A DNA stretch of 8,075 nucleotides, from assembly GCA_024639745.1 (NCBI GenBank), contig JAHEHW010000064.1:1-8075 (forward strand). Direction: 5' to 3'. The position numbers and the translations under genes were made by a program. The notes under the pieces are model-generated. The model did not search any database. It worked only from the letters and a program-made list of their open reading frames with translations, and had not been told where the DNA came from. Position 1 is the first letter of the stretch; every line of letters begins with the position of its first letter. This DNA comes from Salaquimonas sp. (lineage in GTDB: Bacteria > Pseudomonadota > Alphaproteobacteria > Rhizobiales > Rhizobiaceae). This document shows positions 1 through 6,374 of the stretch, piece after piece.

Positions 1-544
1 AGCAGTTGCATGAGAATATGCGAAAGCAGCCAATTGTCGCGGAGAAGCAGTTTACACTCTTTGTGACGGAGAACCGACGACGAACGAATATCGCGAAAAT
101 CGCGATGGCTGGGGACCCGCCGTTGCGGATCGAGATCGATGGACGCGGCCCTAAGGACGATTTCTCCGTACCGGTCGGCGGTCAGTGTGATGGTGGTCAG
201 AAAGGCAAGAATGCCAAGTCTGATTGCCGAGATGGCGGCGGAGGGATCATCCGCGGCGCCCAGTGCCGGAAGCCAGAAGACACTCCCTAGACTGGGCAAT
301 TTTTCCAGAACGGCGGACGAAGTCAGGAACTCCAGTCTTGAAAGCGTTCCGAAGGAAGAGATCGCTACAAGTTGAATGCCGATAATAAACCCCGCGCCCA
401 CGGTTGCCGCGGCGATCTGGGCGACCAGGCGGGTTTTTGCCGGACCGATAATGACGAAAAGTTCCATCGTCAGGATAATCGCCGCACAGGTGGCGAATAG
501 TCCAAAGCCGAGAAGTACCGGGTACCGGCAAACAGGCTGAACAT
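1..544 (-). pseudogene. Remnant of an ABC-2-type transporter permease (5' truncated, frameshifted, runs off the left edge)
   Basis: The minus-strand frame is open from 548 to the window edge with no in-frame stop. It translates to a hydrophobic, permease-like protein: a membrane segment (LLGFGLFATCAAIILTMELF), then VIIGPAKTRLVAQIAAA and a second membrane segment, and towards the edge RHKECKLLLRDNWLLSHILM. I recall this pattern from large (about 500 aa) ABC-2-type permeases of Rhizobiales. An in-frame stop at 549-551 closes the frame upstream. The adjacent frame continues the resemblance upstream as NSMFSLFAG (ATG at 544-542), which implies a one-base shift near 518-527, inside a small GGTAC duplication. 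The TAG stop of the DUF937 gene at 569-571 leaves no room for the expected N-terminal half. Seen: truncation and frame change. Inferred: loss of function. A short product from ATG 467-465 is possible. Family assignment is from memory of conserved stretches and is moderate. Confidence 0.5.
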
Positions 545-568
545 GGAGTTAACGGCGGTCCCGATAGC

Positions 569-1483
569 CTATCTGCGCCGTGGCCCAAGGAACTGGTCGA
601 AGATCGACTCTATGCCCTTCTCGTAGTCTGGCATCTTGTGGCGGGAGGGATTGAACATCTCGCCGAATAGATCATCAAGCCCACCTGTGGGCCTGCGCGG
701 ACCTGGTTCCTCGGCGCTGCGCTGATAGTCAGGTTGGGGTTCGGGATCTGGTCTCGACGGCTCTGGCTCCGGAGCGTTGGGGGCGGCTCCCCCCATCGGG
801 CCGTTCCTCAGCATGTCCTGAAAAATATCGCCCAGCGGATTGTTCGTTCCGCTTGCGTCGGAGCCTCCTCCAGGCATTCCTCGTCCGGTCCATTGCTCGA
901 ACATGTCCTCGAGTGGATTGCGGGCCCGCTCGCCACCGGGAGATGTCGGGGACTGACCCATGCCGCCAGCCGGACCACCGCGCATAATCTGCTCGAGAAT
1001 CTGGCCGAGTATCCCGCCGCCTCCAAGCGCATTCTGCGTCGCATGCGGCTGTGCCTGCTGGCTGGCAGCCATTTGCTGTTGCAGGCCGCCAAGAACGAGC
1101 GGTGCAAGTGCCGGCAGGAGTTTCTTCAACAGGGTTTCCGACAAGCCCGTTGTTGCCTCCGCTTGTTTGGCGACGGCGCGGCTGACTTCCTTGTCGCCGA
1201 ACAGATGCCCCAAAATCGCGTTGCCTTCTGCCAGTCCCGCGGGAGAAAATGCCTGGTCGGGCCGCTGGAGGTAGGCAGCGTGGCTGCCTTGCGCGAGCGC
1301 CTGCATGAAGGAGGCAAACCCATCGGGTTGTGCCGTCTGCCGTCGCAGCCCCTCGCTAAAAGCAGGCATAAGGGCTTCGATTGCACTTTCAGCTTGTTTC
1401 GTGTCGATGCCGAACTGACTGGCAATCTGTCGAGTAAGATCGGCCTGCGGGGAAGCCTTCAACATTTCATAAAGCGGCAGCAA
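569..1483 (-). CDS. DUF937 family protein with Gly/Pro-rich tail (TTG start)
   Basis: This encodes a 304-residue soluble protein with no signal peptide or membrane span. Residues 1-140 are helical and Ala/Leu/Gln-rich, with the features of DUF937: an opening LPLYEMLKASPQADLTRQIASQ, a helix ESAIEALMPAFSEGLRR, and LLKKLLPALAPLVLGGLQQQM near 119-138. The function of this family is unknown. Residues 150-300 are low complexity (Gly, Pro, Asp, Arg) and include a PEPEPSRPDPEPQPD stretch. Short repeated motifs punctuate it: NPLEDMFEQW at 189, NPLGDIFQDML at 215, GGLDDLFGEMF at 267 and KGIESIFDQFL at 289. The start is TTG at 1483-1481, because GGGAGGA lies about 5 nt upstream. The in-frame ATG at 1465-1463 is too far from that ribosome binding site. 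The gene is transcribed away from the PilZ-like gene and ends against the decayed permease. The call as a real DUF937 gene is firm; its role is unknown. Confidence 0.8.
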   Translation of the reverse strand: MLPLYEMLKASPQADLTRQIASQFGIDTKQAESAIEALMPAFSEGLRRQTAQPDGFASFMQALAQGSHAAYLQRPDQAFSPAGLAEGNAILGHLFGDKEVSRAVAKQAEATTGLSETLLKKLLPALAPLVLGGLQQQMAASQQAQPHATQNALGGGGILGQILEQIMRGGPAGGMGQSPTSPGGERARNPLEDMFEQWTGRGMPGGGSDASGTNNPLGDIFQDMLRNGPMGGAAPNAPEPEPSRPDPEPQPDYQRSAEEPGPRRPTGGLDDLFGEMFNPSRHKMPDYEKGIESIFDQFLGPRRR

Positions 1484-1538
1484 TATTTCCTCCCTTGTCG
1501 GTTCGCCCGACTCAAAGATTTCCCAGCGGACGATATCA

Positions 1539-1552
1539 CAAGTTTAAACTTG
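1539..1552. repeat. Perfect 14-bp palindrome CAAGTTTAAACTTG
   Basis: The sequence is identical to its own reverse complement across all 14 bases, and symmetry ends at the flanking bases (A at 1538, C at 1553). It overlaps the left half of the CtrA-type site, so a protein bound here would compete with CtrA. A related CAAGTTTAC occurs at 7954-7962, just ahead of the GntR gene start. It could be an operator for an unidentified regulator or a chance consequence of the AT-rich CtrA motif. Confidence 0.4.
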
Positions 1553-1559
1553 CATTAAC
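1544..1559 (+). promoter_or_regulatory. Candidate CtrA binding site (TTAA-N7-TTAAC)
   Basis: The sequence TTAAACTTGCATTAAC matches the full alphaproteobacterial CtrA consensus TTAA-N7-TTAAC exactly. The right half also forms the 8-mer TTAACCAT (1555-1562), the known CtrA half-site. The site would overlap the -35 position of a promoter starting near 1589, the usual arrangement for CtrA-activated promoters. The likely target is the PilZ-like gene; the divergent DUF937 gene is an alternative. The match is seen directly, but binding is inferred. Confidence 0.5.
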
Positions 1560-1606
1560 CATACCCGCATAGGGTGTATTACGGACGTCTCGCAGGGGAA
1601 GATACT

Positions 1607-1975
1607 TTGCTCAATAGCGGCAAGCAAATCCACCAAACGCAACCAGCCAACCATACGGATCATGCAGCTTTGAAGACAAGTGTAAAAGCTCAACCATACC
1701 AGGCCGCGCGTCGGTCGATGAATCGTCTGGCCTACCTGGTTGTGGAGGGTCAGCCTCACGGCTTCCTTTGCAACCTTCAACAGATTGGCGCCGACTCGGC
1801 CCAGTTCACCGTTTCCGGCCTTATGGGTATACCCGATCACTTTTCGCTATACGTGGAACCGGACAAGATCCGCTACGAATGCGAAGTGGTGATGAAGAAA
1901 GGCAACGCCGTAAGAGTGCGTTTCAACGACCGTGAAGAAAATGTCCGGTTTCGGGGCGGAATGCGACAAGGCTAG
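1607..1975 (+). CDS. Small PilZ-like domain protein
   Basis: This encodes about 122 residues, cytoplasmic, with no signal peptide or membrane span. After a polar N-terminus comes a compact beta-rich domain with the PilZ layout: R-S-M-N-R (an RxxxR-type motif), a strand LAYLVVEGQ, CNLQQIGADSA in place of the usual [D/N]xSxxG signature, then GLMGIPDHFSLYVEP and CEVVMKKGNAVRVRF. PilZ domains bind c-di-GMP through the arginines and the Ser-containing motif. Here the Ser position is Gln, so binding may be weak or lost. I chose TTG at 1607 because AGGGGAA precedes it at a good distance and the likely CtrA promoter would start transcription near 1589. That makes the GTG at 1574 implausible as a start. 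The ATG at 1718 would leave only the bare domain. Start uncertain; domain call moderate to good. Confidence 0.65.
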   Translation: MLNSGKQIHQTQPANHTDHAALKTSVKAQPYQAARRSMNRLAYLVVEGQPHGFLCNLQQIGADSAQFTVSGLMGIPDHFSLYVEPDKIRYECEVVMKKGNAVRVRFNDREENVRFRGGMRQG

Positions 1976-1999
1976 CTGCCCGAAACGCTGACGGGCAGC
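1975..1999. terminator. Hairpin between convergent genes (candidate bidirectional terminator)
   Basis: GCTGCCCG at 1975-1982 and CGGGCAGC at 1992-1999 form a perfect 8-bp GC-rich stem with a 9-nt loop. The stem starts at the last base of the PilZ-like stop codon and ends 9 nt before the gshA stop codon, the expected place for a shared terminator. No T-run follows on either strand, so it is not a canonical intrinsic terminator. It may instead protect mRNA 3' ends. Confidence 0.5.
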
Positions 2000-2008
2000 G
2001 GGAAAGCC

Positions 2009-3382
2009 TCAGAAAGCCATCTCGTCGAAAATCCGACGGACTTCATACTCCCATGGGCCCTGATAAAGCCAGAGCAACCGATCCGCTGAAGTGCTGCCTG
2101 AGGTGAGCATTTCTTCAAGCGGCACAAGGAAGATCCGCTCATCGATACCCTCACTGTTGCATTGCCCGCGTCGGGCAAGGCCGCCTTTAGCAAGCAAGAG
2201 CACCGTTTTGCCGATTTCGATCAATTTCTCGCCACCGATTTCTGCTTGCAGGCCTTTTTCGGGAACCGATGCGCGCAACTCCGCGACCATCTCCGGCGTC
2301 CAGTCTCTGGTGAGGTCCTCAATCGCCTGCAGGGCGACATCGTCGTAAAGCAGTCCGACCCAGAAAGCGGGCAGTGCGCAGATCACCCGCCACGGCCCGC
2401 CATCGGCTCCGCGCATCTCCAGAAACCGTTTCAGCCGCACATCCGGAAATACGGTTGAAACATGGTTGGACCAGTCGCCCATTGTCGCTCGCATTCCGCT
2501 CGCATTCTTCGAGGACTTACCGTTCAGGAATTCGCGGAAGGTGATATCCGTCATGTCGATATATTTGCCGTCGCGGATGATGAAATACATCGGTATGTCG
2601 AGACACCAGTTGGCGTAGGCCTCAAATCCGAACCCCGGATCCAGCATTTGTGGCTGGTAGCCGCCACGCTGATTGTCCACATCCATCCAGACGGCGGATC
2701 GCCAGGATAGCATGCCGTTCGGTTTGCCGTCGGTGAACGGAGAATTCGCGAAAAGTGCTGAAGCAAGCGGCTGCAATTTCAGCGATGTCTGCAATTTGCG
2801 GCGCATATCCTTCTCATCAGAGAAATCCAGATTCACCTGGATAGTGGCCGTGCGATACATCATGTCGAGCCCGCGAGTGCCGACTTTCGGCATATAATTC
2901 GACATGATCGCATAACGGCTCTTCGGCATCCGCGGCGTGTCCTCGAGTGTCCATAGCGGGCTTGAGCCGGTACCGAGAAATCCAATACCGAGGGGCTTCG
3001 CCACTTTCTTTACTGCGCGCAGGTGACGGTTTGACTCCCGGCAGGTCTGGTGAAGTGTCTCAAGCGGCGCGCCCGAAAGTTCGAATTGGCCTCCGGGTTC
3101 GATCGAGATGGCGCCATTGCCGTTCGGTTCGACAAGTCCGATGATGCGCCCCTCATCGGTAATTGCGTCCCAGCCAAGTTCGGCCTGCATGCCTTTCAAC
3201 AGCGCCTCGATACCGTTATCGCCGGCATAGGGCACAGGTGAATAATCCCGGCTGTAAAAAGCGAATTTCTCGTGTTCGGTGCCGATGCGCCAATCTTCCC
3301 GTGGCTTGCAGCCAACCTCGAACCACTCGATAAGCTGCGTTATACCTTCCAGCGGTCGGTCGTCGACGGTATCTCTTGCCAT
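2009..3382 (-). CDS. gshA: Glutamate-cysteine ligase, plant/alphaproteobacterial type
   Basis: This enzyme joins L-glutamate and L-cysteine with ATP to give gamma-glutamylcysteine (EC 6.3.2.2), the first and rate-limiting step of glutathione synthesis, in the cytosol. The 457-residue length is full for this type, which is distinct from the E. coli enzyme. Visible signatures are WRIGTEHEKFAF at 31-42, IEPGGQFELSG at 94-104, the MMYRTATIQVNLDFSDE block at 174-190, QMLDPGFGFEAYANWCLDIP near 245-264, and RFLEMRGADGGPW at 319-331. The start is the ATG at 3382-3380; the N-terminus MARD followed by a helix matches the family. The ribosome binding site is weak (GAAAG). The gene follows rsmE after 106 nt, an arrangement known in Rhizobiales, and closes the unit against the hairpin at 1975-1999. 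It may be read both from the lut promoter and from a promoter in the gap. Confidence 0.95.
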   Translation of the reverse strand: MARDTVDDRPLEGITQLIEWFEVGCKPREDWRIGTEHEKFAFYSRDYSPVPYAGDNGIEALLKGMQAELGWDAITDEGRIIGLVEPNGNGAISIEPGGQFELSGAPLETLHQTCRESNRHLRAVKKVAKPLGIGFLGTGSSPLWTLEDTPRMPKSRYAIMSNYMPKVGTRGLDMMYRTATIQVNLDFSDEKDMRRKLQTSLKLQPLASALFANSPFTDGKPNGMLSWRSAVWMDVDNQRGGYQPQMLDPGFGFEAYANWCLDIPMYFIIRDGKYIDMTDITFREFLNGKSSKNASGMRATMGDWSNHVSTVFPDVRLKRFLEMRGADGGPWRVICALPAFWVGLLYDDVALQAIEDLTRDWTPEMVAELRASVPEKGLQAEIGGEKLIEIGKTVLLLAKGGLARRGQCNSEGIDERIFLVPLEEMLTSGSTSADRLLWLYQGPWEYEVRRIFDEMAF

Positions 3383-3488
3383 GTGTCTGACTTTCGGTTT
3401 TGCCCGTCAGCTTTCTGGCCCGGGACAGCAGTCGTTTGCGTTATGCAAAGCTCTAAAAACAGACGCCCTCATCTGCAAGTCAAACTTT
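3383..3488 (-). promoter_or_regulatory. rsmE-gshA gap with a weak candidate gshA promoter
   Basis: This 106-nt gap is much longer than the others in the operon. On the minus strand TTGACT (3483-3478) could be a -35 element, with a poor -10 TTTTTA at 3459-3454, 18 nt on. An inverted repeat TTTGC-N5-GCAAA at 3435-3449 lies between that promoter and the gshA start and could be an operator. The spacing fits a separate start for gshA, but the -10 match is weak. Confidence 0.3.
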
Positions 3489-4253
3489 TCAACCGGACGG
3501 TGTGGCACCGTCTCCGGCGAGGTCTCCGCAAACTGCCTGAACGAGCGTAAGCGTAGCGACCGCAGCCGTATCCGCGCGGAGGATTCGCGGGCCAAGGCTG
3601 ATCGCCGTAAGCCATTTCTGTTCCAGAAGCACCTGCCGTTCGTCTTCGGAAAAACCGCCCTCTGGTCCGACAAGGACCCCGAGTCTTTTTCCGACAACCG
3701 TCTCCAGCGCTTTCAGCGGATCAGTTTCCGCAGCGCTTTCATCGGCGAAGATCAAATGGCGGTCTGCCCGCCAATCGGCGATCAGGTGTTCGAGCTTAAC
3801 CGGCTCGAGACATTCGGGCAGTGAAAGAATTCCACATTGCTCGGCGGCTTCTCGCGCATTTGTGGCCATCCGGTCGGTGTTGATCCGAGTCACTTGGGTG
3901 TGATGGGTGAAAACGGGTTGCAGAACTCCTGCGCCCATTTCGACCGCTTTCTGAACCATGTAGTCCAGGCGGGCTTGTTTCAGGGGAGCAAAGTAATAAT
4001 GCAGGTCATATGCCGCCGGTTGCGGGCGGGTTTGTGCCTGACAGGCAAGTACGGCTTCCTTGCGACTGGCGCGCTCTATTCCGGCAAGCCATTCACCGTC
4101 GCGGCCGTTGAATAGCAACACGCGGTCGCCATCCCTGAGGCGCAGGACATTGAGAAGATAGTTCGATTGCTGCCGATCGGTGGCGATTTCGGTATTCTCG
4201 TCCAAATCGGCATCGACGAAAATCCGTTGCGTTTTGAAATCGTATTTCGCCAT
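3489..4253 (-). CDS. rsmE: 16S rRNA (uracil(1498)-N(3))-methyltransferase RsmE
   Basis: This enzyme transfers a methyl group from S-adenosylmethionine to N3 of U1498 in helix 44 of 16S rRNA within the 30S subunit. The 254-residue length is normal. Residues 1-75 form the N-terminal PUA-like RNA-binding domain, with NYLLNVLRLRDGDRVLLFNG at 31-50. From about 80 follows a SPOUT (trefoil-knot) domain, with KQARLDYMVQKAVEMG at 92-107, REAAEQC at 134-140, the cofactor-loop motif GPEGGFSEDE at 196-205, and LGPRILRADTAA at 220-231. The ATG at 4253-4251 is the family start. The frame stays open upstream to 4430, but that extension overlaps lutC and lacks family character. The gene begins 23 nt after the lutC stop, so it is probably co-transcribed with the lactate genes. 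Confidence 0.95.
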   Translation of the reverse strand: MAKYDFKTQRIFVDADLDENTEIATDRQQSNYLLNVLRLRDGDRVLLFNGRDGEWLAGIERASRKEAVLACQAQTRPQPAAYDLHYYFAPLKQARLDYMVQKAVEMGAGVLQPVFTHHTQVTRINTDRMATNAREAAEQCGILSLPECLEPVKLEHLIADWRADRHLIFADESAAETDPLKALETVVGKRLGVLVGPEGGFSEDERQVLLEQKWLTAISLGPRILRADTAAVATLTLVQAVCGDLAGDGATPSG

Positions 4254-4276
4254 GGGCTCGAACCGCTGCGCCGGGC

Positions 4277-4942
4277 TTAATCGCGAACCAGCAGAATATG
4301 CAGCCGCACCGGGCCATGGGCGCCGAGGATCAGAGTCTGTTCTATATCCGCGGAGCGGGACGGGCCGGTAACTAGGTTCAGGGTACGGGGCATCTTGCGT
4401 TCGCCAAATCGTTTCCTCAAACGCGGCCATATATCCTCGTAATGGTCGACGACATCTTTTTCACGCAGGACGACGACATGATTTTCTGGCAGGAAGTTCA
4501 ATGTTGTTGGATTATCGGGACCAGACGTCAGCGCCAGCGTACCGGTCTCGACGATACCGCATTCGGCATGACTGACGCCGACGATGTCCGATCCATCGCC
4601 CGGTGCCGGTTTGATCGTCAGCTTTTTCTCGGCCTGCTTGCGAAGTCCGTCGAGGCGCTTGTCCGGACTCATCCGTACCTCGGCTGGCAGGTTGTGATCC
4701 CTGAGCCATTCGACTAGCGCCTTGCCCATCGATTGTTCCGATACACGCGAAACGCTCGCCTGCGCCGCTTCGGCTTTGTCGATGAACTGTTTAAGGCGCT
4801 TGACGCGTGTGCCGGGGACTGCCGGCAATATGCCGGGCGCATGTTCGGCAATGCGTTTCTCAACAGCGCGACGGCGATCCGAGTCGTCCCCGTCGACCTT
4901 CTGACGGCTCTTAATCCGCTCAAGGATGAATTCACGGCTCAT
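4277..4942 (-). CDS. lutC: Lactate utilization protein C (LUD domain)
   Basis: This is a subunit of the LutABC L-lactate oxidation complex, which turns lactate into pyruvate and passes electrons to the respiratory chain. It has 221 residues, typical for LutC, with an N-terminal helical region (1-75) and then the LUD domain. Diagnostic stretches are ECGIVETGTLALTSGPDN at 127-144, LPENHVVVL at 151-159, and TGPSRSADIEQTLILGAHGP at 192-211. It has no cysteine clusters, as expected; the iron-sulfur centres sit in LutA and LutB. The start is the ATG at 4942-4940 (MSREFIL), 5 nt after the lutB stop, with AGG about 5 nt upstream. The frame is open up to 5413, but the extra 157 codons lie inside lutB and read as Arg-rich antisense-like sequence. 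Translation is probably coupled to lutB. Confidence 0.93.
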   Translation of the reverse strand: MSREFILERIKSRQKVDGDDSDRRRAVEKRIAEHAPGILPAVPGTRVKRLKQFIDKAEAAQASVSRVSEQSMGKALVEWLRDHNLPAEVRMSPDKRLDGLRKQAEKKLTIKPAPGDGSDIVGVSHAECGIVETGTLALTSGPDNPTTLNFLPENHVVVLREKDVVDHYEDIWPRLRKRFGERKMPRTLNLVTGPSRSADIEQTLILGAHGPVRLHILLVRD

Positions 4943-4947
4943 GATGC

Positions 4948-6360
4948 CTATCGCTTTCCTTTCCACTGGGCCATGAAGGTCCCGCCTTCCGGAGTCGGCA
5001 TGTCGCGATGCTTGGTCCAGGCGCTGGCGACCGGCAACCAGCCTAGCCGGTGACGCCGTCCACCAAGAACCGACATGCCTCTGGCGGCAATGCGGGTTGC
5101 CAGCCGGTAGAGCGTCGGACGCTTTGCAACCCATGCCCAGAGTTTGAGGTTTCGCCTCTGGGCGGGCGGTGAGAGATGTTTTTCGAATTCCTGTTCTCGC
5201 CAGTGCCGCATCATCTTCGGCAGGGGTATACGCATCGGGCAAACCTCTTCGCATCGGCCACAGAAGGTTGAAGCGTTGGGCAGATGGCCCGCCTTGTCCA
5301 CGCCGATGAATTTCGGCGTCAGCACCGAACCCATGGGCCCCGGATAGACCCAGCCATAAGCGTGACCGCCAACGGCATGATAGACCGGGCAATGATTCAT
5401 GCAGGCGCCGCAACGAATGCAGCGCAGCATGTCCTGAAACTCCGTTCCGATCATTTCCGAGCGACCATTATCGAGCAGGACGACGTGATACTGTTCCGGA
5501 CCGTCCGGGTCTTCAGGGCGGCGCGGACCGGACGAGAGCGTGGTGTAGACTGACATTTCCTGTCCTGTCGCGGACCGTGCCAGAACTCGCATGATCTGGC
5601 TCATATCCTCCAGGGTCGGAACGATCTTTTCGATCGAGGCAACAACGATATGCACCTTCGGAAGCGATTGAGTGAGATCGCCGTTGCCCTCATTCGTCAC
5701 GATGATCGAACTACCTGTTTCGGCCACGAGGAAATTCGCGCCGGTGATGCCGACATCGGCGTTGAGAAACCGGTCACGCAGCACGCCGCGGGCTTCTTTC
5801 AGAAGGATTTCCGGCTCATCCATGGCGCGGTTTGCGTCGAGATGGGTATGTGCTTTTTTGAAATCGTCGCGAACCTGGTCCATGTTGAGATGGACAGCCG
5901 GCGCAATGATATGGCTCGGATGCTCGCCTCTGAGCTGAATGATGTACTCCCCGAGATCCGTCTCGATCGGCGTGATGTCGCTCTTTTCCAGAAAGGAATT
6001 GAGTCCGATCTCCTCGGTGATCATCGATTTGCCCTTGGTCACCGAGCGAGCGCCTGCCTTCCGGCAGATATCGAGGATATGCCCGCGGGCTTCGCTGGCG
6101 GTGGCTGCCCAGTGCACATTCCCACCCTGCGCCGTCACCCGTTCCTCGAAGGTCTCGAGATAGATGTCCAGGTTTTCGAGTACATGGTCCTTGATGGCCT
6201 TCGCATTGTCGCGAAGGGCTTCAAATTCAGGCAGCGCCGCTGCCGCGGCGGCCCGCTTGTCGATAAAATTCGAACGGACGTGGCCCAAAGCCTTCTGCAA
6301 CTGTTCGTCGCCCAGGGCACGTGTTGCGTTCCGCTTGAAGCCGGGGCTTGTGATTTGCAT
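4948..6360 (-). CDS. lutB: Lactate utilization protein B, iron-sulfur (LUD domain)
   Basis: This is the large iron-sulfur subunit of the LutABC complex (E. coli YkgF homologue), 470 residues, full length. Residues about 60-300 form a LUD domain, with SMITEEIGLN at 112-121, GITGANFLVAETGSSI near 204-219, VTNEGNGDL, and VASIEKIVPTLED at 240-252. The C-terminal ferredoxin-like region carries CIRCGACMNHCPVY (Cys 314, 317, 320, 324) and CGRCEEVCPMRIPLPKMM (Cys 367, 370, 374), the ligands for two 4Fe-4S clusters. A basic tail follows. There is no signal peptide; the complex is cytoplasmic and probably membrane-associated through its electron acceptor. The start is the ATG at 6360-6358, preceded by GAGG about 9 nt upstream and 14 nt after the lutA stop. 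All expected cluster cysteines are present, so it should be functional. Confidence 0.96.
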   Translation of the reverse strand: MQITSPGFKRNATRALGDEQLQKALGHVRSNFIDKRAAAAAALPEFEALRDNAKAIKDHVLENLDIYLETFEERVTAQGGNVHWAATASEARGHILDICRKAGARSVTKGKSMITEEIGLNSFLEKSDITPIETDLGEYIIQLRGEHPSHIIAPAVHLNMDQVRDDFKKAHTHLDANRAMDEPEILLKEARGVLRDRFLNADVGITGANFLVAETGSSIIVTNEGNGDLTQSLPKVHIVVASIEKIVPTLEDMSQIMRVLARSATGQEMSVYTTLSSGPRRPEDPDGPEQYHVVLLDNGRSEMIGTEFQDMLRCIRCGACMNHCPVYHAVGGHAYGWVYPGPMGSVLTPKFIGVDKAGHLPNASTFCGRCEEVCPMRIPLPKMMRHWREQEFEKHLSPPAQRRNLKLWAWVAKRPTLYRLATRIAARGMSVLGGRRHRLGWLPVASAWTKHRDMPTPEGGTFMAQWKGKR

Positions 6361-6374
6361 TCCGGTTTGCCTCG

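Larger units (their letters stand above)
1484..1606. promoter_or_regulatory. Divergent intergenic region between the DUF937 and PilZ-like genes
   Basis: This 123-nt stretch lies between two divergently transcribed genes and so must hold both start signals. The minus-strand ribosome binding site GGGAGGA sits next to the TTG start of the DUF937 gene. The plus-strand ribosome binding site AGGGGAA is at 1594-1600, 6 nt before the TTG at 1607. In between lies the CtrA-type site described separately. A possible plus-strand -10 element is TATTAC at 1577-1582, 16 nt after TTAACC (1555-1560), which would put the transcription start near 1589. No convincing minus-strand -35/-10 pair was found by eye. 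Confidence 0.5.

Noticed and set aside
247..588. Minus-strand open frame of 113 codons
   Set aside because: The translation is Arg/Pro-rich and unlike any protein, while a different minus-strand frame over the same region reads as a membrane permease.
734..1558. A long plus-strand open frame opposite the DUF937 gene
   Set aside because: Its translation is Arg/Ser/Leu-rich with no recognisable domain, and it mirrors the codon bias of the minus-strand gene. The minus strand has a clear family match and a strong ribosome binding site.
1574..1606. GTG at 1574 as start of the PilZ-like gene
   Set aside because: No ribosome binding site precedes it and it would lie upstream of the predicted transcription start; TTG 1607 has AGGGGAA at a good distance.
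4254..4430. Upstream extension of the rsmE frame
   Set aside because: It overlaps the end of lutC; ATG 4253-4251 gives the typical RsmE N-terminus.
4943..5413. Upstream extension of the lutC frame
   Set aside because: The 157 extra codons lie inside lutB in another frame and lack family character; ATG 4942-4940 gives the normal LutC length.
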